Source of the DNA: Flavobacterium branchiarum
GTDB taxonomy: Bacteria > Bacteroidota > Bacteroidia > Flavobacteriales > Flavobacteriaceae
Length of the DNA stretch: 64,000 nucleotides
Direction of reading: 5' to 3'
Assembly (NCBI RefSeq): GCF_030409845.1
Contig: NZ_JAUFQQ010000003.1
Location: 930,001 to 994,000, forward strand
The position numbers were made by a program, and so were the translations under genes. Shown in pieces: positions 53,953-61,960 of the stretch. The notes below the pieces were generated by a model. The model ran no database searches. It was not told the origin of the DNA and worked only from the letters and a program-made list of their open reading frames with translations. Each line of letters begins with the position of its first letter. Position 1 is the stretch's first letter.

Positions 53953-54601
53953 ATCTCCTAAAGATCCTATTCAAGGATTTGCTGTTAATGTAATACAAGT
54001 TAAGTCTTATATACCGGGTACCAAGACCCCTTCTACATATCAATTTACTCCGTCAGCTACTCATTTACTTTCTTTAGTTTCTGGGGTAAGTGAAAAGTCT
54101 ATACAAAGTACAACTTTATCATTTAAGAAATTTGGAGGAGGAGCAATGACAACTGGAGATGATTCTAAAAATGGAAACATTACTTACTATAATGCTAGAG
54201 CAAATTCCTTAGGTTTTATGGAGTTAAGTTCTCACGAAGTTGGGCATTTACCCCAATTAGATGACTATGGTGGAGTAAAGCATATTGCTAGATCAATTGG
54301 AGCATATATAGTTGAAGCTATTATTAATATAAATGCAATAAATGATAATGATTATGGAGATATAATACATAATAATTCTCCTTTAGAACAACAAGCAGAA
54401 GTTGGCTCTGGAATTTTTAGAGATTTTTCAAAATTTGTAGACGAAAATTATGGTAATGGAAAAAAGAATATGATACAAAAAACATTTAATAATAAAGCAA
54501 ACAAAGAAAGTGATATAAATAGTAGAATTGATAAATGGTGGAAAGCCTATAAAACAGAAAGATATGAAAAAATTGATTACTCAGATGTTCCCGACAATTA
54601 A
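53708..54601 (+). CDS. orphan RHS tip C1: HEXXH metalloprotein toxin
   Basis: 297 residues counted from a GTG that is simply the core's Val codon (QFVAY), so the start may not be used. Residues 1-80 are RHS core ending FIDPDGR. The tip contains SSHEVGHLPQLDDYG at about 174-188; HEVGH fits the HEXXH zinc site of metallopeptidases, and downstream acidic residues (EQQAEVGSG) could give a third ligand. The family resembles the metallopeptidase-type polymorphic toxins, but the target is unknown. The next gene overlaps its 3' end, as immunity genes often do. Confidence 0.75.
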   Translation: MAYLPFGEVLFEEHSSSFSSPNLFNGKELDRETNMTYYSARYLDMKTSLWLSVDPLAEKFFNQSPYNYVLNNPVRFIDPDGRSPKDPIQGFAVNVIQVKSYIPGTKTPSTYQFTPSATHLLSLVSGVSEKSIQSTTLSFKKFGGGAMTTGDDSKNGNITYYNARANSLGFMELSSHEVGHLPQLDDYGGVKHIARSIGAYIVEAIININAINDNDYGDIIHNNSPLEQQAEVGSGIFRDFSKFVDENYGNGKKNMIQKTFNNKANKESDINSRIDKWWKAYKTERYEKIDYSDVPDN

Positions 54602-54977
54602 AGTGTCATTGCTATTTTTATTATTTTCATCTTGTCAATCAACAGACATTTATTTTGATATTAAAACTCAATCTATTGTAAGTTGTAATGGAAGACCTTT
54701 GAAAAGAATAATGATAGAGTGCGATAGCCTAAATGATAAAGACAAAGATTGTTTTTTTGATTTATTTATAAATAGAAGTATAAAAGCACCTAATAGCATT
54801 AATATAAAAAATTTAATTCAAGTTTATGATGTGAAAAAAACGGATACTATATTATATCCTAATAATTGTTATAAAATAACATTTGTTGGTGGAGGGGATG
54901 ATGGATATACTGACTTGAAAATTTGGATTGATAAGTATGGAAAAGTATATAAAACTAATAAGCCAACATGTGATTAA
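54564..54977 (+). CDS. lipoprotein, presumed immunity for tip C1
   Basis: The frame is open from 54528; the ATG at 54564 (MKKLITQMFPTIKVSLLFLL) gives 137 residues with a lipoprotein signal ending FSSC, and an ATG at 54585 is also possible. It overlaps the C1 toxin gene by 38 bp, so translation is coupled. The mature part has an internal Cys pair (IECDS, DKDCFFD) and a beta-rich C-terminus (CYKITFVGGGDDGYTDLKIW). No family recognised. Periplasmic anchoring suggests the toxin acts in the envelope. Confidence 0.7.
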   Translation: MKKLITQMFPTIKVSLLFLLFSSCQSTDIYFDIKTQSIVSCNGRPLKRIMIECDSLNDKDKDCFFDLFINRSIKAPNSINIKNLIQVYDVKKTDTILYPNNCYKITFVGGGDDGYTDLKIWIDKYGKVYKTNKPTCD

Positions 54978-55028
54978 ATCCTTGATGATTTGTGAAATAC
55001 CAGAAAGAATTGTTAAAACATTTAAAGA

Positions 55029-55595
55029 ATGATAAAGTTATCTAGACAAGCTAATCGATCAGCTTTATATTGTATTGTATTAGTATTTATTGTGATATTT
55101 ATATTAGGCTCATTAGATTCATGGGGAATTAAGAATAACGAAGAAGTAATTAAAAATATTAAGACGATATTTCTATTTTCTTTGCCGTTTCTTGGATATT
55201 GGGCAGCGATAAAATTGCCTAATCCAAAAGATGTAAAAAATGTGAAGCTATTGCCGAATACAAAAAACATAAGAATTAGATTTTATGTAGCTAAAGGTTT
55301 TATAGATAGGAACAATCAAATATCTTTTGTTCGTTTTTTCTTTGATAAATCTGTTATATACATGTATTTTAGTAACTACATTAGGATTTATGAAGGCCCT
55401 TTTTATATTAAGAATAGGGAAGAAGTAGAGGCAGGAATGTTTTATATAAAGTCAATAAGTAATTATGTAAATGGTGAATTAACATTAGAAATTAATTCTA
55501 AAGACATTTTAGATCCACATTACAAAATAACATTAAGGAATTTAAGTAAGGAAGATTATAATTTAATGGAATCATTTATAAATAAAATAAAATAA
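55029..55595 (+). CDS. small membrane protein with PH-like domain, possible orphan immunity
   Basis: 188 residues. Two transmembrane helices (ALYCIVLVFIVIFILGSL; IKTIFLFSLPFLGYWAAI) and a soluble beta-rich C-terminal part (IRIYEGPFYIKNREEVEAGM, NGELTLEINSKD). It is not the immediate neighbour of any toxin tip, as it follows the C1 immunity gene and precedes another small gene by one base. It could be immunity left behind after loss of its toxin. Function not shown. Confidence 0.6.
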   Translation: MIKLSRQANRSALYCIVLVFIVIFILGSLDSWGIKNNEEVIKNIKTIFLFSLPFLGYWAAIKLPNPKDVKNVKLLPNTKNIRIRFYVAKGFIDRNNQISFVRFFFDKSVIYMYFSNYIRIYEGPFYIKNREEVEAGMFYIKSISNYVNGELTLEINSKDILDPHYKITLRNLSKEDYNLMESFINKIK

Positions 55596-55596
55596 A

Positions 55597-56037
55597 ATGA
55601 AAAATATATTTATAGTAATTGCAATTTTGATAAGCCAGTTGTCATATACTCAAGTGCAATCAGATGAAATGATAAAAAACTTTTTTATCGAATATTCCAA
55701 AAATCCAGCAAAAGCCGTGGAAAATATTTATAAGTCCAGTATTTGGACTTCTAGATTAAAAGATGGTATTGAAGATATGAAAAATGAAGTTCAGAAGTAT
55801 AATATTGATTATATGGGGAAATATTATGGAAGCGAATTGATTGTCAAAAAGCAACTTTCTAATAGTTTTATATTATATTCTTATTTAGTCAAGTATGATA
55901 GACAACCAATTAGATTTATTTTTAAATTATATAAGCCAAACGATAAATGGGTTTTATTCTCATTAAAAATTGATGGTGCATTGGACGAAGAAATTGAAGA
56001 AGCTGCAAAAATATATAATTTAAACTTAGATAATTAG
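55597..56037 (+). CDS. secreted small protein, possible orphan immunity
   Basis: 146 residues. Signal peptide (MKNIFIVIAILISQLSYTQ) without a lipobox Cys. The mature part looks like a cystatin/NTF2-like alpha+beta fold (FFIEYSKNPAKAVENIYKSS; RFIFKLYKPNDKWVLFSLKI). It starts one base after the previous gene, so the two are co-translated. No family recognised. It lies just ahead of core copy C2. Position and secretion suggest periplasmic immunity, without proof. Confidence 0.6.
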   Translation: MKNIFIVIAILISQLSYTQVQSDEMIKNFFIEYSKNPAKAVENIYKSSIWTSRLKDGIEDMKNEVQKYNIDYMGKYYGSELIVKKQLSNSFILYSYLVKYDRQPIRFIFKLYKPNDKWVLFSLKIDGALDEEIEEAAKIYNLNLDN

Positions 56038-56085
56038 TAGAAATAAACCCAGTTTTACGAATTTTTTACTCATTGCGAACCATCC

Positions 56086-56388
56086 TGTCATTTAGGTAGT
56101 ACTTCGTATATTACAACTCGAAACGGAAGTATTAGCCAATTCGTGGCTTACATGCCCTTTGGTGAAGTTTTGTTTGAGGAGCATTCTAGTTCGTTTTCTA
56201 GTCCTAATCTTTTCAATGGAAAAGAACTCGACAGAGAAACGAATATGACCTATTATAGTGCTCGGTATTTGGATATGAAAACGAGTCTGTGGTTAAATGT
56301 TGACCCATTGGCGGAGAAGATGCCTAATTATGGAGCGTATGCTTTTTGTTTTAATAATCCAATACGATTTGTAGACCCTGATGGTAGA
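56086..56388 (+). repeat. RHS core copy C2
   Basis: Homologous to R0 from GTCATTTAGGTAGT to the DPDG codons, haplotype A (GEVLFEEH, SPNLFNG, YLDMKTSLW). Confidence 0.85.
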
Positions 56389-57042
56389 GAAGGTGATGAT
56401 TGGGTTGCAAGAGCAGATAATAGTGTATATTGGGATGATAATGCTACTTCACAAAGAACAACTAAAGACGGAGAGACTTACTTAGGTAAAGAAGTAAGCT
56501 ATACATCGGAACGTGGTACTACTGTAAATTTACATTCAAATAAAACATGGAGTGAACAACTTGTATTTGCAAATATCAATACTGATAACAATATCAATTC
56601 TGATAATAATGCAGTACAAAATGAAACCACAAGTTCAAGCGCAATTGATTTAGGAGGAGTAGCGAATGCAGTTTTAGTAACAAATATTTACACAGAAGCA
56701 TTAGCAAGCCTTTCTAATAGTAATGCTAAATTAGTTATGAAATACGGTTCGGGTGAATTTAGTGCAGCGCAATTGACTATTCAAAATAGCACTAGGATGA
56801 CTAAAATAGCTGGAGCAGCAGGTCTGTCTGGTAAAGTTTTAGGAGGATTAAGTTTAGGTATAACGGCTTATCAGTATGGTTCTGGACAAATTAGTGGAAG
56901 AGAAGCTTCTATTGATGGAGTTATGGGCGTTGTTGGATTTTTAGGTCCAATTGGAGCGGCAACAAGTTTAACCTATTTTACAGGAAAAGCTATATATGAA
57001 TATTCTTCTGGAGAAACAGTATTTGAAAAACCCAAAAATTAA
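56143..57042 (+). CDS. orphan RHS tip C2: hydrophobic Gly-rich candidate membrane toxin
   Basis: 299 residues from the core GTG. Residues 1-80 are RHS core ending FVDPDGRE. The tip begins polar (WVARADNSVYWDDNATSQRT). Its last 130 residues contain Gly/Ala-rich hydrophobic helices (IAGAAGLSGKVLGGLSLGIT; GVMGVVGFLGPIGAATSLTY), typical of the pore-forming or pre-toxin ends found on many RHS and CDI proteins. No enzymatic motif is seen. A membrane protein follows after 2 bp, the kind of immunity expected for a membrane-acting toxin. Confidence 0.7.
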   Translation: MAYMPFGEVLFEEHSSSFSSPNLFNGKELDRETNMTYYSARYLDMKTSLWLNVDPLAEKMPNYGAYAFCFNNPIRFVDPDGREGDDWVARADNSVYWDDNATSQRTTKDGETYLGKEVSYTSERGTTVNLHSNKTWSEQLVFANINTDNNINSDNNAVQNETTSSSAIDLGGVANAVLVTNIYTEALASLSNSNAKLVMKYGSGEFSAAQLTIQNSTRMTKIAGAAGLSGKVLGGLSLGITAYQYGSGQISGREASIDGVMGVVGFLGPIGAATSLTYFTGKAIYEYSSGETVFEKPKN

Positions 57043-57044
57043 TT

Positions 57045-57488
57045 ATGAAAGCATATCAGTATTTATTATTTAGGATATATATGTTCTATAAAGACACAAT
57101 AAAAGAAAAAAGTAATTTTACTCTTTCCGCTTCTTTTGTAACAACAGTTTTAATTTTTGTAAATCTAATGACTTTATATTTTTTATTGGATTATTTAAAT
57201 CTAGCTATCGAAATTACAAATAAATTTTACATTGTAATTTTTATGGTATTAGTTTGGTTTTTAAATTATTTTTATATCATTAAGAAGGAAGATTTTTTAA
57301 AATATGATTTTCAAAAAGATAAAAGAGGTGGGTTTATTATTGTTGTCTTTATAGCTTTAACAGTTCTTTTATTTGTTTTAGTTGCAAACCTTAATAGGGA
57401 TAAAATTTTTAATGAAAGAAAAAAGGAAGCTTCAGAAGTGACCTTACAAACGAGGTCTAGCTCTTTGAAGTTTATATCTCTCGAATAA
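57045..57488 (+). CDS. membrane protein, presumed immunity for tip C2
   Basis: 147 residues with three transmembrane helices (FVTTVLIFVNLMTLYFLL; FYIVIFMVLVWFLNYFYI; GFIIVVFIALTVLLFVLV) joined by short basic loops. No family recognised. It starts 2 bp after the C2 tip. Its stop codon is followed immediately by the next core copy (TAA then ATTAGGTAGT), showing how tightly the cassettes are packed. Confidence 0.7.
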   Translation: MKAYQYLLFRIYMFYKDTIKEKSNFTLSASFVTTVLIFVNLMTLYFLLDYLNLAIEITNKFYIVIFMVLVWFLNYFYIIKKEDFLKYDFQKDKRGGFIIVVFIALTVLLFVLVANLNRDKIFNERKKEASEVTLQTRSSSLKFISLE

Positions 57489-57786
57489 ATTAGGTAGTAC
57501 TTCGTATATTACAACCCGAAACGGAAGTATTAGCCAATTCGTGGCTTACCTTCCCTTTGGTGAAGTTCTCTTTGAGGAGCATAGTTCCTCGTTTTCTAGT
57601 CCTAATCTTTTTAACGGAAAAGAACTCGACAGAGAAACGAATATGACCTATTATAGTGCTCGGTATTTGGATATGAAAACGAGTCTTTGGTTGAATGTTG
57701 ATCCGTTGGCGGAGAAGATGTCAAATTATGGTGCTTATGTTTTTAGTTTTAATAATCCTATTGGGTTTATTGATCCAGATGGCAAT
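57489..57786 (+). repeat. RHS core copy C3
   Basis: Homologous to R0 from TTAGGTAGTACTTCG to the DPDG codons, haplotype A. The copy starts one base after the stop codon of the preceding immunity gene. Confidence 0.85.
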
Positions 57787-58461
57787 GAGCCAAAACCAGT
57801 ATTTAATGGCTTGTCGAATGTTTTAAACGTTCTATCAGGGAAAAAATGGATACCATATATGTCTAAGACAATCAAAGAAAGCGAATGGAATTTTAGCTGG
57901 GGTAGAGGATTTTATAAACAAACGTCTTGTAGAACTGGAGAATGTGCTGATTACAGTCGATTACAAGTAAACGAAGGCTCATCAGGAAAATACACTGCTG
58001 TTGGATCTAAGAATAGAATGGACATGTATGTGAAAAAAGGTGGAGATACATCGAAATTAAATCTACAAAAAGGTATTAATACAATTATTGAAAATCTTAA
58101 AGAAGGAAAAGCAGTAATGGGCGGAGTGATGTATGATTCTAATAAAAATACTGGAAATCCAAATAGTGCCACCAATCACTACATTACAATTGTTGGAATG
58201 GGTAGAGATAAAGATGGCGCATATTTTTCTTATTATGATAATTATGCAGGAGAAGGACATAAAGAACAGACAAAAGAAAATGTTGGTACAGATATAGTGC
58301 TTAATAAATTTAGATTAAGTCAAACAAAAGATGGAACATATTATTTTTCTGACGGCGCAGATGGAACTATTCCCTATAATCAAAATAAGAAAGTTGAAAT
58401 AGGTAATCAAAATAAACAACCTGCTAGATATATTTTAACAGAAATAAGAGACAATAAATAA
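57541..58461 (+). CDS. orphan RHS tip C3: papain-like cysteine enzyme toxin
   Basis: 306 residues from the core GTG. The core ends FIDPDGNEP. The tip holds ECADYSRLQ (Cys135), ATNHYITIVGMG (His213) and SYYDNY, an order that fits a Cys-His-Asp/Asn triad of papain-like (NlpC/P60- or C39-like) peptidases or amidases. About two thirds of the tip residues are shared with the C5 tip. With a lipoprotein immunity, a target in the periplasm such as peptidoglycan is plausible. Its stop (TAA) shares one base with the start of the next gene (TAATGG). Confidence 0.75.
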   Translation: MAYLPFGEVLFEEHSSSFSSPNLFNGKELDRETNMTYYSARYLDMKTSLWLNVDPLAEKMSNYGAYVFSFNNPIGFIDPDGNEPKPVFNGLSNVLNVLSGKKWIPYMSKTIKESEWNFSWGRGFYKQTSCRTGECADYSRLQVNEGSSGKYTAVGSKNRMDMYVKKGGDTSKLNLQKGINTIIENLKEGKAVMGGVMYDSNKNTGNPNSATNHYITIVGMGRDKDGAYFSYYDNYAGEGHKEQTKENVGTDIVLNKFRLSQTKDGTYYFSDGADGTIPYNQNKKVEIGNQNKQPARYILTEIRDNK

Positions 58462-58868
58462 TGGAAAATAAAATTAAAATTTTAATTATACTAGTAATGA
58501 TTTCATCTTTTTTAGGATGTAATAATATTTCAAAAAGTGAGATATTAGGTGTATATGTTGTAGATAAGCAACCAATAGAATTGGTTAATAACAATATGTA
58601 TTATTATCTTATTTTAGATAAGAATAATAAGTACTATCTTAAATCTAATGATGACAATAAAGAAAATATTGTTAGTTCTTGGAAAACACTAAATTTTAAA
58701 AATGATACTTTAAATATTGAATTTAAGTACATGAATAAAATTGTTATAGGAAAACTAAAAGGAAATACTTTTTTGTTTGAAAAAACAAATGTTTTTGATC
58801 AACGTCTTCCCGCTTCATTGTATGTAAAAACAAATTTAGAAAGTGGAAAAATTATAAGCTCCAAGTAA
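58461..58868 (+). CDS. lipoprotein, presumed immunity for tip C3
   Basis: 135 residues. Lipoprotein signal (IKILIILVMISSFLGC). The mature domain has a lipocalin-like or META-like beta pattern (LGVYVVDKQPIEL; YYLILDKNNKYYLKS; LNIEFKYMNKIVIGKLKGNT; SLYVKTN). The immunity lipoprotein of the paralogous C5 cassette has the same plan. It overlaps the C3 toxin stop by one base. Confidence 0.78.
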   Translation: MENKIKILIILVMISSFLGCNNISKSEILGVYVVDKQPIELVNNNMYYYLILDKNNKYYLKSNDDNKENIVSSWKTLNFKNDTLNIEFKYMNKIVIGKLKGNTFLFEKTNVFDQRLPASLYVKTNLESGKIISSK

Positions 58869-59010
58869 ATTTGATGGTCAATATAATGGAGGGGTTTATT
58901 GGAGAATTACACCTTTAAATAACATGAGTGTCCAAGAATTTAATAATAAAATAGAATCAACAGCTCCACTATGGAAGCCAGTAAAAGAAATGTGGAACCC
59001 TTTCAAATAG
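58869..59010 (+). pseudogene. C-terminal relic of a lost toxin tip
   Basis: In the frame starting right after the preceding stop the DNA reads FDGQYNGGVYWRITPLNN, then MSVQEFNNKIESTAPLWKP and ends VKEMWNPFK before TAG at 59008. It is protein-like but has no start and no core copy in front, so it looks like the last 46 codons of a toxin whose 5' part was deleted. The following gene overlaps its end, as immunity genes in this array do. Confidence 0.55.
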
Positions 59011-59345
59011 AAGAAATAAAAGAAAAATTAGTTTTTAAATTATCTTATGAAAATTTAAAATTGATGAATAGCGAACAATTTAAATTATTTGGAATTGAAC
59101 TTTTTAAATGGTTAGATGAATTGCGTACAAATGGATTGAGGAAAAATGACTTAGAACAATGTGTAAATGAAATATATTATATTCAGTCTGATTACTTTGA
59201 TAAAGATCCTTTATTTGAAGAAAGGATTTATGTAATTACGAATGAAATTATTTCTTTTTGTGCTTCCCCTTTTTTCTGGGATATTAGTTTGGAAGAATAT
59301 TTGGGGAAATGGAATAGTTTTTTTGAATTTAATAAGGAATTATAA
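58971..59345 (+). CDS. small acidic protein, presumed immunity of the lost toxin
   Basis: 124 residues from the ATG at 58971, overlapping the toxin relic by 40 bp. Soluble, helical and acidic (IEEIKEKLVFKLSYENLKLM; GIELFKWLDELRTNGLRKND; FEERIYVITNEIISFC), with no signal or membrane segment. A cytoplasmic location would mean that the lost toxin acted inside the target cell. No family recognised. Confidence 0.65.
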   Translation: MEASKRNVEPFQIEEIKEKLVFKLSYENLKLMNSEQFKLFGIELFKWLDELRTNGLRKNDLEQCVNEIYYIQSDYFDKDPLFEERIYVITNEIISFCASPFFWDISLEEYLGKWNSFFEFNKEL

Positions 59346-59370
59346 GGCTTTCCTAGTTTTTCTAAGTTTG

Positions 59371-59448
59371 TGCACTGTACGAAGGTCTCTGACTTCGTAC
59401 CCGCAACGAGAATTTGATAAAACTGAGAAACCCGAGCAATTTTAATTT
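59371..59448 (+). repeat. conserved cassette-junction sequence J1 with hairpin
   Basis: Contains GTACGAAG (59377-59384), loop GTCTCTGA and CTTCGTAC (59393-59400), then blocks such as AATTTGATAAAAC and GAGCAATTTTAATTTA leading into core copy C4. A related junction precedes C6 (62389-62460), with stem bases changed on both arms. Confidence 0.75.
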
Positions 59449-59720
59449 ACTCGAAACGGTTCTATTTCACAACACGTGGCTTACCTTCCATTTGGGAGCG
59501 TACTCTTTGAGGAGCATAGTTCATCTTTTTCTAGTCCGTATTTGTTTAATGGAAAAGAATTGGACAGAGAAACTGGGCTAAGTTACTACGGTGCTAGGTA
59601 TTATGACAATAAATATGATATTTGGTTAAATGTTGATCCGTTGGCGGAGAAGATGCCTAATTATGGAGCATATGTTTACACGGCTAATAATCCTATAAAT
59701 CTGATTGATCCAGATGGTAG
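59449..59720 (+). repeat. RHS core copy C4
   Basis: Begins ACTCGAAACGGTTCTATTTC and runs to the DPDG codons. Haplotype B: SQHV, GSVLFEEH, SPYLFNG, GLSYYGARYYDNKYDIW. Confidence 0.85.
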
Positions 59721-60336
59721 AGATATAATTGGAGCTTTTAACAAAACTACTGGTAGATTGACACTTATAGATCGAGATCAATATAAATCTGGACTTCCAA
59801 TTTTATATGTTAGTGCAAAAAATTATAAACTTAAAGGTGTAAGAGATAAAAAAGGAAATTTGACTCATAATCAAGTTCTTGTTGTTGAAAATGTCTTCAC
59901 TGGTGGACATTCAGATCAAGGAAAAATTATACTTAATGATCCTGAAAGGCCCAACGAAAAACCTATTTCAAAAGGAGAGTACAATATTTTAGAAAACAAG
60001 GGAAATACTAATCCAGATCATGATTCTTTTTTTGTGTTAGATCCGAAAGACAGTAGCCCATATGATAAAAAAGATGATAGACCAGGAGAAATTAATGTAC
60101 AAGGGAAAAAGCGAAATGGATATAATTTACATCCAGGGAGAGTAAGTTGGGGTTGTGTTACAATTAATAAAGATGATTCTAAAATGACAGTAGAACAAAG
60201 GTCAGAAGAATGGAGTATTATTAATACTATGATTAAGAATACCTCTTCGGAGGAAGTTAAGGACAATAGAGGTAAACAAAAATACGTACCATTTACTACA
60301 CAAACAAAATATGGAACAATAACGGTTACTGAATAA
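59476..60336 (+). CDS. orphan RHS tip C4: L,D-transpeptidase-like (YkuD/Tlde1-type) toxin
   Basis: 286 residues from the core GTG. The core ends LIDPDGRD. Near residues 219-228 the tip shows HPGRVSWGCV, which fits the His...Ser-x-Gly-Cys catalytic motif of YkuD L,D-transpeptidases and of the DUF2778/Tlde1 type VI effectors, in which Cys (here 227) is the nucleophile. Such effectors cut or exchange peptidoglycan stem peptides in the periplasm. A lipoprotein follows 29 bp later, in keeping with a periplasmic target. Family assignment is by motif only. Confidence 0.72.
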   Translation: MAYLPFGSVLFEEHSSSFSSPYLFNGKELDRETGLSYYGARYYDNKYDIWLNVDPLAEKMPNYGAYVYTANNPINLIDPDGRDIIGAFNKTTGRLTLIDRDQYKSGLPILYVSAKNYKLKGVRDKKGNLTHNQVLVVENVFTGGHSDQGKIILNDPERPNEKPISKGEYNILENKGNTNPDHDSFFVLDPKDSSPYDKKDDRPGEINVQGKKRNGYNLHPGRVSWGCVTINKDDSKMTVEQRSEEWSIINTMIKNTSSEEVKDNRGKQKYVPFTTQTKYGTITVTE

Positions 60337-60365
60337 ATATATTATAAAATAATTTATAGTTACGA

Positions 60366-60770
60366 ATGAGAAAAATTATACTATTAATAATTTGTTTTTC
60401 CTTTTATGGTTGTAAAGAACAATCTCGAATACCAATTTCAAATACACTAGAATTGGCTTTAGGAAAAAATTATAACGATTATGTGAGAATCCTGAATGAG
60501 GCTTATGAAAAAGATAATAATGCTATGTTAAAAATGTTGAAAATTAATTGTATATATGATTCAGCAGGGTATGATCATGGACATATACTATATCAATTAA
60601 CAATACGATATAATGACAAAGAATTTTCAAATGTTTTGCATAAGTTATCGAAAAAAGATTTATCTAACGTTGTTCAATATTTAGAAGTTGGGCTTGATGC
60701 AAATGATATGGAACGATTACAGTTTAAACGAAATTATCCTATTTGTTCGAATATTTTAAAAATAAGATAG
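60366..60770 (+). CDS. lipoprotein, presumed immunity for tip C4
   Basis: 134 residues. Lipoprotein signal (MRKIILLIICFSFYGC). The mature part is helical (NYNDYVRILNEAYEKDNNAM; SNVLHKLSKKDLSNVVQYLE) and has two further cysteines (INCIY, PICSN). No family recognised. It is the only gene between tip C4 and the next core copy. Confidence 0.72.
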   Translation: MRKIILLIICFSFYGCKEQSRIPISNTLELALGKNYNDYVRILNEAYEKDNNAMLKMLKINCIYDSAGYDHGHILYQLTIRYNDKEFSNVLHKLSKKDLSNVVQYLEVGLDANDMERLQFKRNYPICSNILKIR

Positions 60771-61004
60771 ATAGTATTATGAATAAATAAAAGGATTCGT
60801 TCTAAAGTGGCAATTCTAGATGTGTTTAGTTAAATGTGAATTTCTTATATTTTAACTATTTGATTGCTCTGATATAAAGACAGCACTAGTGTGGAAATTG
60901 TTTACGTTCCCATAAGGCGAATTCACAAATAAAAATTGAAGACTGAGAAACGTGTTTCATGTTAGGTTTTTTGTTATTAAGAAATCCCAAGTCTATAGAT
61001 ATTT
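60771..61004. other. spacer between cassettes C4 and C5
   Basis: About 234 bp without a gene. No copy of the junction hairpin J is seen here, though ACTGAGAAACGTGTT near 60941 resembles part of it (ACTGAGAAACCCG). Confidence 0.5.
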
Positions 61005-61307
61005 AATCATTTAGGAAGTACTTCGTATATTACAACCCGAAACGGAAGTATTAGTCAACATGTCGAGTACCTTCCATTTGGAAATGTACTCTTTGAGGAG
61101 CATAGTTCATCTTTTTCTAATCCGTATTTGTTTAATGGAAAAGAATTGGACAGAGAAACAGATATGTCCTATTACGGTGCTAGGTTTTTGGATATGAAGA
61201 CGAGTCTGTGGTTGAGTGTTGATCCGTTGGCTGAGAAGATGCCAAATCATGGTGCTTATGTTTTTAGTTTTAATAATCCTATTGGGTTTATTGATCCAGA
61301 TGGTAAA
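61005..61307 (+). repeat. RHS core copy C5 (mosaic)
   Basis: Starts AATCATTTAGGAAGTACTTC with a haplotype A leader, changes to B-like (SQHV, GNVLFEEH, PYLFNG, MSYYGAR) and back to A (DMKTSLWLSVDPLAEKM). The reading frame is open from 61003 onward. Confidence 0.85.
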
Positions 61308-61955
61308 GAGCCAATAGATCCTCCAAACATTAAAGGAATTTCTTCCGTATTTAATGTCATGAGTAATCGGAAATGGATTAATTATAATAATAATATTACA
61401 AGAACAAGAACGTTCTTAGGTTTTGAAATAAGTAGAACTTCAAAACATGAGCAATGTGCAGATTATAGCAGATTACAAGTAGAACAAGGAGCAAATGGGA
61501 ATTACACAGCAGAAGGTTCAAAAAACAGAATCGATATGTACTTGAAGAATGGTGGAGATAATTCTAAACTTGATTTGCAGAAAGGTATAAATGTTATTGT
61601 TAAAAATCTTAAAGAAGGTAAAGCTGTTATGGCTGGAATTATGTATGACTCTAAAAAAGAAACAGGAAATCCAAATACGGCAACAAATCATTACGTCACA
61701 ATAGTAGGTATGGGGACAGATGATAAAGGAGTATATTTTTCTTATTATGATAATTACAGTAGTGGAAAAGGAGAGAGAGTAGGTACAGATTTAACAAAAA
61801 ATAAGTTCAGACTAGTGAAAGGTAGTAACAATAGTTATTATTTTGGAGATATTGATAACAATATTCCGTTAAATGGAAATGAAAATAGACCGGTAGATAA
61901 TAAAGAAGGTAAACCTGCGAGATATATATTAACAGAAGTTAGAGATAACAATTAA
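61128..61955 (+). CDS. orphan RHS tip C5: papain-like cysteine enzyme toxin, paralogue of C3
   Basis: 275 residues from a TTG inside the core; the frame is open back to 61003 and has no convincing start. The core ends FIDPDGKEP. The tip repeats the C3 plan: QCADYSRLQ, GSKNRIDMYLKNGGD, LKEGKAVMAGIMYD, ATNHYVTIVGMG, SYYDNY, so the Cys and His of the putative triad are kept. Identity to C3 continues to the last residues (ARYILTEVRDNN against ARYILTEIRDNK). The region after the core differs from C3 (NNNITRTRTFLGFEISRTSK). Confidence 0.75.
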   Translation: MFNGKELDRETDMSYYGARFLDMKTSLWLSVDPLAEKMPNHGAYVFSFNNPIGFIDPDGKEPIDPPNIKGISSVFNVMSNRKWINYNNNITRTRTFLGFEISRTSKHEQCADYSRLQVEQGANGNYTAEGSKNRIDMYLKNGGDNSKLDLQKGINVIVKNLKEGKAVMAGIMYDSKKETGNPNTATNHYVTIVGMGTDDKGVYFSYYDNYSSGKGERVGTDLTKNKFRLVKGSNNSYYFGDIDNNIPLNGNENRPVDNKEGKPARYILTEVRDNN

Positions 61956-61960
61956 AATAG

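Noticed and set aside
59242..59445. 67-codon ORF overlapping the acidic immunity candidate
   Set aside because: Shadow frame that runs into the junction hairpin; no independent coding character.
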